Shown here one piece after another: positions 1 through 5,310 of a stretch of 5,310 nucleotides of DNA; within the stretch, counting starts at the first letter, position 1, and every line of letters begins with the position of its first letter. This DNA is from Actinomycetota bacterium (GTDB lineage: Bacteria; Actinomycetota; Acidimicrobiia; Acidimicrobiales; CADCSY01): assembly GCA_016178435.1 (NCBI GenBank), contig JACOTK010000095.1:1-5310 (forward strand). Direction: 5' to 3'. Made by a program: the position numbers and the translations under genes. Below the pieces are notes generated by a model. That model made no database searches. It was not told the origin of the DNA and saw nothing but the letters and a program-made list of their open reading frames with translations.

Positions 1-1594
1 CGCGAATCGCGTCCGCCCATCGCAGGATCGTCGCCAACTCGGGAGGCGCCTCCGGAGCATGGAGTGCAAGGGCGCCGAGGAAGACCTCTCCCGTCGAGCC
101 GTCGAGCGACACCACGTCGCCCTCGTGCACCACGACCTCACTCACGGAGAAGGACGACCCGGAGATCCGCAGCTCCTCGGCGCCGCACACCGCGGGCTTG
201 CCCCAACCCCGCGCCACGACAGCGGCGTGGCTCACCAGCCCACCCCGAGCCGTGAGGACCCCCTCGGCCACGGCCATGCCGTGCACGTCCTCTGGCGAGG
301 TCTCGTTGCGCACGAGAATGACCTGCTCACCTCGTGCCACGGCCTCCTCGGCGGCCTCGGCGCTCAGGCAGACCCGGCCCACGGCTGCGCCGGGTGAGGC
401 CCCGAGCCCGGTCGTCAACAAGGTCCGCTGCTCATCCGAGGCGAACTGCGGGTGGAGCAACGAATCGAGGTGGTCTGCCGTCACCCGCTGCACCGCCTCG
501 GCTCTCGTGAGCTTGATGGCGCGATCACGAGTCAGGTCGATCGCGATGCGCATCGCTGCGACTCCCGTTCGCTTGCCCACCCGGGTCTGCAGAATCCACA
601 ACTTGCCCTGCTCGATGGTGAACTCCACATCACACATGTCGCGGTAGTGACCCTCGAGACGTTTGAAGATGGCGAGCAGCTCCCCGTGGACGCCGGAAAA
701 CTGCTCGGACAGCGCTGCGAGCGGCTCGGTGTTGCGGACACCCGCGACGACGTCCTCACCCTGGGCATTGATCAACACGTCACCGAAGGCGCCGGGCTCG
801 CCCGTCGAGGGGTTCCGGGTGAAGCCCACCCCCGTGGCGGAACGGTCGTCCCGATTGCCGAAGACCATGGCCTGCACGTTGACGGCGGTGCCGAGATCGT
901 GATCGATCCGCTCCCGGATTCGGTAGACCACCGCTCGTGGCGAGTTCCACGAATGGAAGACCGCCTCGATGGCGCCTCGGAGCTGATCCGCCGGGTCCTG
1001 GGGAAACGGTGTCCCGCTCTCGCGCTCGACCGTCTCCCTGGAGCGGCGGACAAGATGTCGGAGCGTGTCGACGCTGATGGCCGCGTCACTCGAGACCCCG
1101 TCCCAATCCTTGGCGATCTCGAGAAGGCGCTCGAAATGGGCGCCGTCGACGCCCATGACGATGCGCCCGTACATGGCGATGAAGCGCCGATACGAATCGA
1201 GGGCAAAGCGCTCGTCGCCGGTCCGTTCGGCCAGACCCTCCACCGACTCGTCGTTGAGGCCGAGGTTCAGGACCGAATCCATCATCCCCGGCATCGAGTG
1301 CTTCGCCCCGGAACGCACGCTCACCAACAGCGGATCGCTCGGATCACCGATGACCTTGCCCATCGCCTTTTCGAGCACGGCCCGGTGACGGGCCACCTCG
1401 GTCGTCAACGCCCGAGGCCAACCATGCCCCAGGTGATCACGACACGCCTCGGTGCTGATGGTGAAGCCGGGTGGGACCGGCAGCTGCAGGACCGACGTCA
1501 TCTCGGCAAGGTTGGCGCCCTTGCCCCCGAGCAGATCCTTCAGTGACATCGGGGGCTGCTGGTGCTTGTGGTCGAAGTCGAACACGTAGGTCAT
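1..1594 (-). CDS. ppdK: Pyruvate, phosphate dikinase, N-terminal 531 residues (3' end outside window)
   Basis: Cytoplasmic enzyme that interconverts ATP + phosphate + pyruvate and AMP + diphosphate + PEP through a phospho-histidine carrier. The ATG at 1594-1592 is followed by MTYVFDFDHK, and the family's GGKGANLAEM lies at residues 23-32. The nucleotide-binding region shows SVRSGAKHSMPGMMDS (92-107), FTRNPSTGE (258-266), INAQGEDVVAG (275-285) and DVEFTIEQGKLWILQTR (322-338). The swivelling phospho-His domain shows ETSPEDVHGM (431-440) and GGLVSHAAVVARGWGKP, with catalytic His456, almost the same number as His455 of the Clostridium symbiosum enzyme. The regulatory Thr expected two residues before the His is Val454. 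The frame stays open to position 1, ending in WADAIR at the inter-domain linker. The C-terminal PEP/pyruvate barrel (about 350 residues of the usual 870-900) is therefore off-window, not lost. A modest ribosome site, GGGAG, sits at 1604-1600. The gene starts 32 bp after glyS and is probably co-transcribed with it. Confidence 0.97.
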   Translation of the reverse strand, partial: MTYVFDFDHKHQQPPMSLKDLLGGKGANLAEMTSVLQLPVPPGFTISTEACRDHLGHGWPRALTTEVARHRAVLEKAMGKVIGDPSDPLLVSVRSGAKHSMPGMMDSVLNLGLNDESVEGLAERTGDERFALDSYRRFIAMYGRIVMGVDGAHFERLLEIAKDWDGVSSDAAISVDTLRHLVRRSRETVERESGTPFPQDPADQLRGAIEAVFHSWNSPRAVVYRIRERIDHDLGTAVNVQAMVFGNRDDRSATGVGFTRNPSTGEPGAFGDVLINAQGEDVVAGVRNTEPLAALSEQFSGVHGELLAIFKRLEGHYRDMCDVEFTIEQGKLWILQTRVGKRTGVAAMRIAIDLTRDRAIKLTRAEAVQRVTADHLDSLLHPQFASDEQRTLLTTGLGASPGAAVGRVCLSAEAAEEAVARGEQVILVRNETSPEDVHGMAVAEGVLTARGGLVSHAAVVARGWGKPAVCGAEELRISGSSFSVSEVVVHEGDVVSLDGSTGEVFLGALALHAPEAPPELATILRWADAIR

Positions 1595-1626
1595 GGAGAC
1601 TCCCGGGCTTCCAGTCGCTTCAAGGG

Positions 1627-2931
1627 TCAGGTCAGTCGATCCCGCAGGTAGGTGCCCAGCCGGTCGATGGCGACACGATCCTGCGTCATGGCGTCGCGCT
1701 CACGAACCGTCACGGCTCGGTCGTCGAGGGTCTCGAAGTCGATCGTGACGCAATAGGGTGTGCCCAACTCGTCCTGGCGCCGGTAACGGCGCCCGATCGA
1801 CTGGGTCTCGTCGTAGTCGCACATCCACTGGGGCTGCAGGAGCGCGAGGACCTCCCGGGCGGCAGGCAACAGCTCCTCCTTGCGAGACAGCGGAAGCACC
1901 GCAACCTTGTAGGGGGCGAGGCGGTGATGCAGTCGCAACACGGTTCGCGTCTCGCCCCGCACCTCCTCCTCGTCGTAGGCGGCGAGGAGGAAGGCCATCA
2001 TCGTGCGCGTGGCCCCTGCAGCGGGCTCGATGACGTAGGGCACATAGCGCTCGTTGGCTGCCTGGTCGAAGTACTCCAGCCTCTCGCCCGAATGAGCTGC
2101 GTGCTGCTTGAGGTCGTAGTCGGTGCGGTTGGCGATGCCCTCCAGTTCGCCCCAACCCCAGGGATAGAGGAACTCCACATCCGAGGTGCCCGCGGAGTAG
2201 TGGCTCAACTCGTCGGGGTCATGGGGCCGCAGCCGGAGCTTCTCCTCGGGAATACCGAGGTCGAGATACCACTGGAATCGCTCCTTGCACCAGTAGTCGA
2301 ACCATTGGGGCGCCTCGTCGGGCGGCACGAAGAACTCGAGCTCCATCTGCTCGAACTCACGGGTGCGGAAGATGAAGTTGCCGGGCGTGATCTCGTTGCG
2401 AAACGACTTGCCCACCTGCGCGATGCCGAAGGGCGGCTTCTTCCGTGAAGCGTCAAGCACGTTCTTGAAGTTGATGAACATGCCCTGGGCGGTCTCGGGA
2501 CGCAGATACGCTGTGTTCGCGTCCCCCTCCACCGGACCGGCATGGGTCTTGAACATGAGGTTGAACTGGCGGGCCTCGGTGAAGGTCCCCACCTTGCCGC
2601 AATTCGGGCAGGTCTCGGGATCCTCCAACTGATCAAGTCGGTAACGCTCCTTGCAGTTCCGGCAATCGACCAGCGGGTCGGTGAAGTTCTGCAGATGACC
2701 GGAGGCTTCCCAGACGGCCGGGGGCGAAAGGATCGCTGCGTCCAGGCCGACGACATCGGTGCGGTTCTGCACCATGGCGCGCCACCAGGCATCCTTGACG
2801 TTGCGCAACAACAACACCCCGACGGGCCCGTAATCGTACGTCGAGCGAAACCCACCGTAGATCTCTGCCGACGGGAAAACGAACCCCCGCCGTTTGCAGA
2901 GATTGACGACCTGGTCAAAAAGTTCAGCCAT
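1627..2931 (-). CDS. glyS: Glycyl-tRNA synthetase, single-chain alpha2 class II type
   Basis: Charges tRNA-Gly with glycine using ATP, in the cytoplasm. The 434-residue product begins MAELFDQVVNLCKRRGFVFP and carries the alpha2-type signature EIYGG...YDYGPVGV (23-39). Other hallmarks are ASGHLQNFTDPLVDC (76-90), YLRPETAQGMF (142-152), motif 2 FRNEITPGNFIFRTREFEQM (177-196), WGELEGIANRTDYDL (260-274) and motif 3 EPAAGATRTMMAFLLAAYDEE (302-322). From about residue 338 comes an HGTP-type anticodon-binding domain containing IGRRYRRQDELGTPYC and TVRERDAMTQDRV. Cys90, Cys93, Cys108 and Cys111 form an intact CxxC...CPNC zinc-ribbon insertion. It is not the separate alpha/beta GlyQ-GlyS enzyme. The same frame stays open upstream to 3264, but those codons overlap recO and show no family similarity, so the ATG at 2931 is the start. 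No Shine-Dalgarno precedes it; a TANNNT hexamer lies 8 nt upstream. The length is a little short for the family (about 460), without visible damage. Confidence 0.97.
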   Translation of the reverse strand: MAELFDQVVNLCKRRGFVFPSAEIYGGFRSTYDYGPVGVLLLRNVKDAWWRAMVQNRTDVVGLDAAILSPPAVWEASGHLQNFTDPLVDCRNCKERYRLDQLEDPETCPNCGKVGTFTEARQFNLMFKTHAGPVEGDANTAYLRPETAQGMFINFKNVLDASRKKPPFGIAQVGKSFRNEITPGNFIFRTREFEQMELEFFVPPDEAPQWFDYWCKERFQWYLDLGIPEEKLRLRPHDPDELSHYSAGTSDVEFLYPWGWGELEGIANRTDYDLKQHAAHSGERLEYFDQAANERYVPYVIEPAAGATRTMMAFLLAAYDEEEVRGETRTVLRLHHRLAPYKVAVLPLSRKEELLPAAREVLALLQPQWMCDYDETQSIGRRYRRQDELGTPYCVTIDFETLDDRAVTVRERDAMTQDRVAIDRLGTYLRDRLT

Positions 2932-2939
2932 GGGCGGCG

Positions 2940-2945
2940 AGGCTA
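2940..2945 (-). promoter_or_regulatory. Candidate -10 element just upstream of glyS
   Basis: Read on the minus strand, the 37-bp recO-glyS gap contains TAGCCT (2945 to 2940), which fits the actinobacterial TANNNT -10 pattern. Eight bases separate it from the glyS ATG, so transcription could begin at or within about two bases of the start codon. No convincing -35 box lies 17-19 bp further up, and the gap has no Shine-Dalgarno. The call is inferred from one short motif and its spacing; chance occurrence is quite possible. Confidence 0.27.
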
Positions 2946-2968
2946 GCGGGCGATCGGAGCGGACCGAC

Positions 2969-3730
2969 TCATTGCGTTCCGCCGAGTGCTCCCGCGGCGC
3001 GTAGACGACGCTCCAGGAGATGCTCAAGGGCGGTCGTCGCCAAATGCTCCACCTCATGGCCCGCCGTGGAGGGACCCTCGCCGAGCACCGACACGAGTTG
3101 ACCTCCCAGGATGCGACGCAGAAGAGCAAGCGCTTCGGGACTGAGCCGGGTGCCCCGACGACACCGCCGACACAGGACGCCGCCCTCGGTGAGCTCAAAG
3201 GCGACAAGATCGTCCTCTCGCCCGCAGGACGCGCAGCAGGCCACCTCGGGACGCATCCCCTCATGCGCCAGGAGCTTCCAGAAGAAGGCGGGCACGATCA
3301 GCGGGGCATCTGCCTCCGCAAGGGCACGAATGGCGCCCAACAACATGTGGTACAGACGGGGGTCACTGCGCCCCTCGAAGGTCACGGCATCGACCACCTC
3401 CAGGAGCGGCATCACCCGTGCGAGGCGATCGAGGTTCTCGCGAACCGGGCGAAAGTGCTCGAGGAGATCCGCCTGGGTGATGGTGTCGAGTGATCGCCCT
3501 TCGTACAGGGTCAGCTCCACGTGGTTCGTTACCTCGAGGCGTCCACCGAAGCGGCTCTTTGTCCTCCGGACACCCTCGAGGCGTCCACCGAAGCGGCTCT
3601 TTGTCCTCCGGACACCCTTTGCCACCGCTCGCACCTTGCCGCGACCCTCGGTCATGAAGGTGATGATGCGGTCGGCCTCACCGAGGTCGAACGATCGAAG
3701 CACGATCCCCCGATCGCGATAGGTCGCCAT
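2969..3730 (-). CDS. recO: DNA repair protein RecO, with an internal 14-residue tandem duplication
   Basis: RecO is a RecF-pathway mediator: it binds DNA and SSB, anneals strands and, with RecR, loads RecA at gaps. The 253-residue product opens with the family's OB-fold, YRDRGIVLRSFDLGEADRII (4-23), then GRGKVRAVAKGVRRTKSRFG, and continues with VELTLYEGRSLDTI (71-84). A helical middle follows (DLLEHFRPVRENLDRLARVMPLLEVVDA, about 88-115). A four-Cys zinc-finger module spans C166xxC169 to C187xxC190, as in zinc-containing RecO proteins; E. coli RecO lacks it. The sequence GVRRTKSRFGGRLE occurs twice back to back, at 39-52 and 53-66. Only one copy is expected in the family; without the extra copy the protein would be 239 residues, a normal length. 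The ATG at 3730 lies 11 bp after the uppS stop with a weak GGGG (3740-3737) as possible ribosome site, so translational coupling to uppS is likely. The frame is intact and the product is probably functional, but the effect of the extra loop is unknown. Confidence 0.95.
   Translation of the reverse strand: MATYRDRGIVLRSFDLGEADRIITFMTEGRGKVRAVAKGVRRTKSRFGGRLEGVRRTKSRFGGRLEVTNHVELTLYEGRSLDTITQADLLEHFRPVRENLDRLARVMPLLEVVDAVTFEGRSDPRLYHMLLGAIRALAEADAPLIVPAFFWKLLAHEGMRPEVACCASCGREDDLVAFELTEGGVLCRRCRRGTRLSPEALALLRRILGGQLVSVLGEGPSTAGHEVEHLATTALEHLLERRLRAAGALGGTQ
3532..3618. repeat. Perfect 42-bp tandem duplication within recO
   Basis: Bases 3532-3573 are repeated exactly at 3574-3615, and the identity runs three bases further to 3618 (45 consecutive matches at an offset of 42). 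The array is thus two full units plus CCT. Outside it, 3531 differs from 3573 and 3577 differs from 3619. The same trinucleotide, CCT, lies at both outer ends, consistent with replication slippage across a short homology. The unit length is a multiple of three, so the RecO frame is kept. The absence of any substitution between copies implies either a very recent event or an assembly or amplification artefact. Confidence 0.97.
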
Positions 3731-3741
3731 CGGCCGCCCCG

Positions 3742-4467
3742 TCAGGCCTGTGACTCGACGCCGCCGAAGCGGCGCTCGCGTCGCTGGTACTCGCGCACGG
3801 CCTCAAAGAGGTCTTCCCGCCGGAAGTCCGGCCACAGCACATCGGTGAAGACCAGCTCGCTGTAGGCCAGCTCCCAGAGCAGGTAGTTCGAGATGCGATA
3901 CTCGCCCGAGGTGCGCACCATGAGATCGGGGTCGGGCATGTCGGGGTCGTACAGGTGCCGACGGATCATCCGCTCATCGACACGCTCGGCGGGCACGCCC
4001 GAGCTCACGATGGCCTTGACGGCATCGACGATCTCCGCTCGACCGCCGTAGTTGAAGGCGATGTTCAACGTCATCACTTTGTTGTTCGCGGTCAGGGCGA
4101 TCGACTCCTCCATGCGCTGCAACACCCGCTCGGGCACCCGCCAGTCACGACGTCCGAGAAAGCGCATCCGCACGCCACGCTCGTGCAGCTCGTCACGACG
4201 ACGGGTCAGCAGGGACTCGTTGAACTGCATGAGGTAGCGCACCTCGTCCGCGGGTCGGCGCCAGTTCTCCGTGGAGAACGCGTACACGGTCAACCAGGTG
4301 ATGCCCAGATCGAGGGCCCCTTCCACGGTGTCGAGCAATGCCTCCTCGCCGGCGGCGTGACCGTCCGTGCGGGGCAACCCCTGCCGAGCGGCCCAACGAC
4401 CGTTGCCGTCCATGACACAGGCCACGTGGCGGGGGATGCCCCGAGGGTCGATACCGTCAATGTCCAC
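3742..4467 (-). CDS. uppS: Undecaprenyl diphosphate synthase family (cis-prenyltransferase)
   Basis: Condenses isopentenyl diphosphate units in cis onto an allylic primer, making the polyprenyl diphosphate that becomes the lipid carrier for peptidoglycan and other wall polymers; membrane-associated. The 241-residue product has all the family blocks: HVACVMDGNGRWA (14-26, catalytic Asp20), RTDGHAAG (33-40), TVYAFSTENWRRP (60-72), NIAFNYGGRAEIVDA (135-149), and DLMVRTSGEYRISNYLLWEL with AYSELVFTDVLWPDF (181-215). Residues matching E. coli Arg194, Arg200, Ser202 and Glu213 are present as Arg185, Arg191, Ser193 and Glu204. Product chain length (for example C50 versus C55) cannot be judged from sequence. 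The start is GTG at 4467-4465: an in-frame TAG at 4479-4477 rules out a longer product, and the next Met (residue 19) lies inside the catalytic block. There is no good Shine-Dalgarno. recO follows after 11 bp. Confidence 0.96.
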   Translation of the reverse strand: MDIDGIDPRGIPRHVACVMDGNGRWAARQGLPRTDGHAAGEEALLDTVEGALDLGITWLTVYAFSTENWRRPADEVRYLMQFNESLLTRRRDELHERGVRMRFLGRRDWRVPERVLQRMEESIALTANNKVMTLNIAFNYGGRAEIVDAVKAIVSSGVPAERVDERMIRRHLYDPDMPDPDLMVRTSGEYRISNYLLWELAYSELVFTDVLWPDFRREDLFEAVREYQRRERRFGGVESQA

Positions 4468-4473
4468 CCGCCG

Positions 4474-4479
4474 ACGCTA
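4474..4479 (-). promoter_or_regulatory. Candidate -10 element for a leaderless uppS transcript
   Basis: The 81-bp era-uppS gap (4468-4548) is the largest in the window and contains no further gene, hairpin-plus-T terminator or riboswitch that I can recognise. Read on the minus strand it ends with TAGCGT (4479 to 4474) followed by exactly six bases and then the uppS GTG. A TANNNT hexamer at this spacing would place the transcription start on the G of GTG, as in actinobacterial leaderless genes. Bases at the -35 position (around CTCTGC) are not a good match to a consensus. The call is inferred from motif and spacing only. Confidence 0.33.
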
Positions 4480-4548
4480 CCGCTCCGCCGCTGCGAGCAG
4501 AGAACAGTGCGCCGTGAAGGCTCTTGCCCCGGACCCCCATCGACGCCC

Positions 4549-5310
4549 TCAGTAGCCGAGCCGCTCCAGCGCCTTGGGATGCCGCTGCCAGTCCTTGTCC
4601 ACACGGACCACCAGCTCGAGATAGGCGCCCGGCGCGAGCTGCTCACGCACCGCGGTGCCCACCGCCCGCAGCACCTCGCCCTTCCTGCCGATGACCATCC
4701 CCTTTTGCGAGTCGCGCTCCACCAGGATCTCACACCGGATCAGCGGCCATTCCCACTCGGTCACCCGGGTGGCGATCGAATAGGGCATCTCCTGGCGCAT
4801 CACCGCGAAGAGCTGCTCGCGCACGAGCTCTGCCACCCAGAACGCCTCCGGAACGTCGGTGATCATGTCGTCGGGATACAGCGGAGGGCCTTCGGGCATG
4901 GCGGCGATCAGACACGAGACGAGCTCGTCGAGCCCCTTGCCGGTCCTGGCCGACACCGGGAAGTAGTCCGCCAGCTCGAGCTCGCTCACCCGTTGCAGCT
5001 GCGTGATCACCTGATCGGAGGTGGCGATGTCGATCTTGTTGACCACCACGATCGCGTCTCGTGGCACCCGGTCGGCCACGAACTGGTCGCCCTTGCCGAA
5101 GGGCGCCGTTGCGTCGAGCACGAACAGAACCCTGTCGACACCGCCGAGCGAATCGGTCGCCGTGTCGTTGAGCCGAGTCCCGAGCGCGGTGCGGGGCTTG
5201 TGGATCCCGGGGGTGTCGACAAAGACGATCTGCGCATCACCCCGATTGAGCACGCCACGCACCTGCGTGCGCGTTGTCTGGGGCTTGTTCGAGACGATGC
5301 TCACCTTGGC
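4549..5310 (-). CDS. era: GTPase Era, missing the N-terminus (start outside window)
   Basis: Era is an essential GTPase that binds 16S rRNA near its 3' end and assists 30S subunit maturation. The 253 visible residues begin AKVSIVSNKPQTTRT, which in Era follows the P-loop, so roughly 30-40 N-terminal residues including G1 lie beyond position 5310. A GTG at 5304-5302 is internal (the Val of KVSIVSN), not the start. In visible numbering the GTPase domain shows the G2 region PQTTRT (10-15), G3 DTPG (32-35), G4 NKID (91-94) and G5 SA (120-121). The C-terminal KH domain follows, with ATRVTEWEW (180-188), the GxxG-containing GMVIGRKGEVLRAVG (204-218) and the typical end DWQRHPKALERLGY (240-253). All visible motifs are canonical. 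The stop TGA is at 4551-4549, 81 bp before uppS. Confidence 0.97.
   Translation of the reverse strand, partial: AKVSIVSNKPQTTRTQVRGVLNRGDAQIVFVDTPGIHKPRTALGTRLNDTATDSLGGVDRVLFVLDATAPFGKGDQFVADRVPRDAIVVVNKIDIATSDQVITQLQRVSELELADYFPVSARTGKGLDELVSCLIAAMPEGPPLYPDDMITDVPEAFWVAELVREQLFAVMRQEMPYSIATRVTEWEWPLIRCEILVERDSQKGMVIGRKGEVLRAVGTAVREQLAPGAYLELVVRVDKDWQRHPKALERLGY

Noticed and set aside
452..1546. A 364-codon open frame on the plus strand, antisense to ppdK
   Set aside because: It lies entirely opposite a well-conserved PPDK frame, its product shows no recognisable domain, and long antisense frames are expected in DNA this GC-rich.
1..1594. ppdK as a truncated pseudogene because only 531 residues are visible
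   Set aside because: The frame is open to the first base and all expected motifs appear in order with normal spacing; the missing part is simply outside the window.
1471..2448. A 325-codon open frame on the plus strand, antisense to glyS and the ppdK start
   Set aside because: It overlaps conserved GlyRS motifs on the other strand and has no family features; treated as a GC-driven shadow.
2932..3264. A 111-residue N-terminal extension of GlyRS in the same frame
   Set aside because: The extension overlaps recO on the same strand in another frame, is low-complexity Arg/Ser/Pro-rich, and normal GlyRS homology begins at the ATG at 2931.
3532..3618. The tandem repeat as a CRISPR fragment or regulatory repeat array
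   Set aside because: There are only two directly abutting units with no spacers, and they lie inside a coding frame with a 42-bp period that preserves it; a simple coding duplication explains everything.
4468..4548. The era-uppS gap as a terminator, riboswitch or small RNA
   Set aside because: I found no stable hairpin followed by a T run and no recognisable RNA motif; only the possible -10 hexamer next to uppS stands out.
5302..5304. GTG as the start of era
   Set aside because: This Val belongs to the conserved KVSIVSNKPQTTRT segment, which follows the P-loop; the open frame continues past 5310, so the gene is cut by the window edge.

Overview
This is a compact housekeeping gene cluster from a high-GC bacterium. 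All five genes are on the minus strand, so they read from right to left: era (cut by the right edge), uppS, recO, glyS and ppdK (cut by the left edge). By eye the DNA is well over 60% GC. The GlyRS is the single-chain alpha2 type, with the actinobacterial-looking motif 2 'NEITPGNFIFRTREFEQM' and motif 3 'EPAAGATRT'. The PPDK carries 'ARGGLVSHAAVVARGWG' at its phospho-His site. Together these suggest an actinobacterium, possibly an acidimicrobial-type lineage. That placement comes from motifs recalled from memory, not from a search.

Layout in transcription order: Era GTPase lacking its N-terminal P-loop (5310 to 4549), an 81-bp gap, undecaprenyl diphosphate synthase (4467 to 3742, GTG start), an 11-bp gap, DNA repair protein RecO (3730 to 2969), a 37-bp gap, glycyl-tRNA synthetase (2931 to 1627), a 32-bp gap, and pyruvate phosphate dikinase (1594 to beyond position 1, about 531 residues visible). 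Coding density is nearly complete and no stretch over 100 bp lacks a gene. I see no tRNA, rRNA, CRISPR array, insertion sequence, phage gene or clear terminator.

The genes serve different core processes: 30S ribosome maturation (Era), the lipid carrier for cell-wall synthesis (UppS), RecF-pathway recombination (RecO), tRNA charging (GlyRS) and PEP/pyruvate interconversion (PPDK). They look co-transcribed for growth-related expression rather than working in one pathway.

I did not find an undescribed multi-gene system. Three local details deserve attention. First, a perfect 42-bp in-frame tandem duplication inside recO repeats a basic 14-residue segment. Second, PPDK has Val in place of the regulatory Thr two residues before its catalytic His, and no PPDK regulatory protein gene lies between glyS and ppdK. 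Third, the two starts without a Shine-Dalgarno (uppS, glyS) each have a TANNNT -10-like hexamer 6 to 8 nt upstream, a spacing that would suit leaderless or nearly leaderless transcripts.
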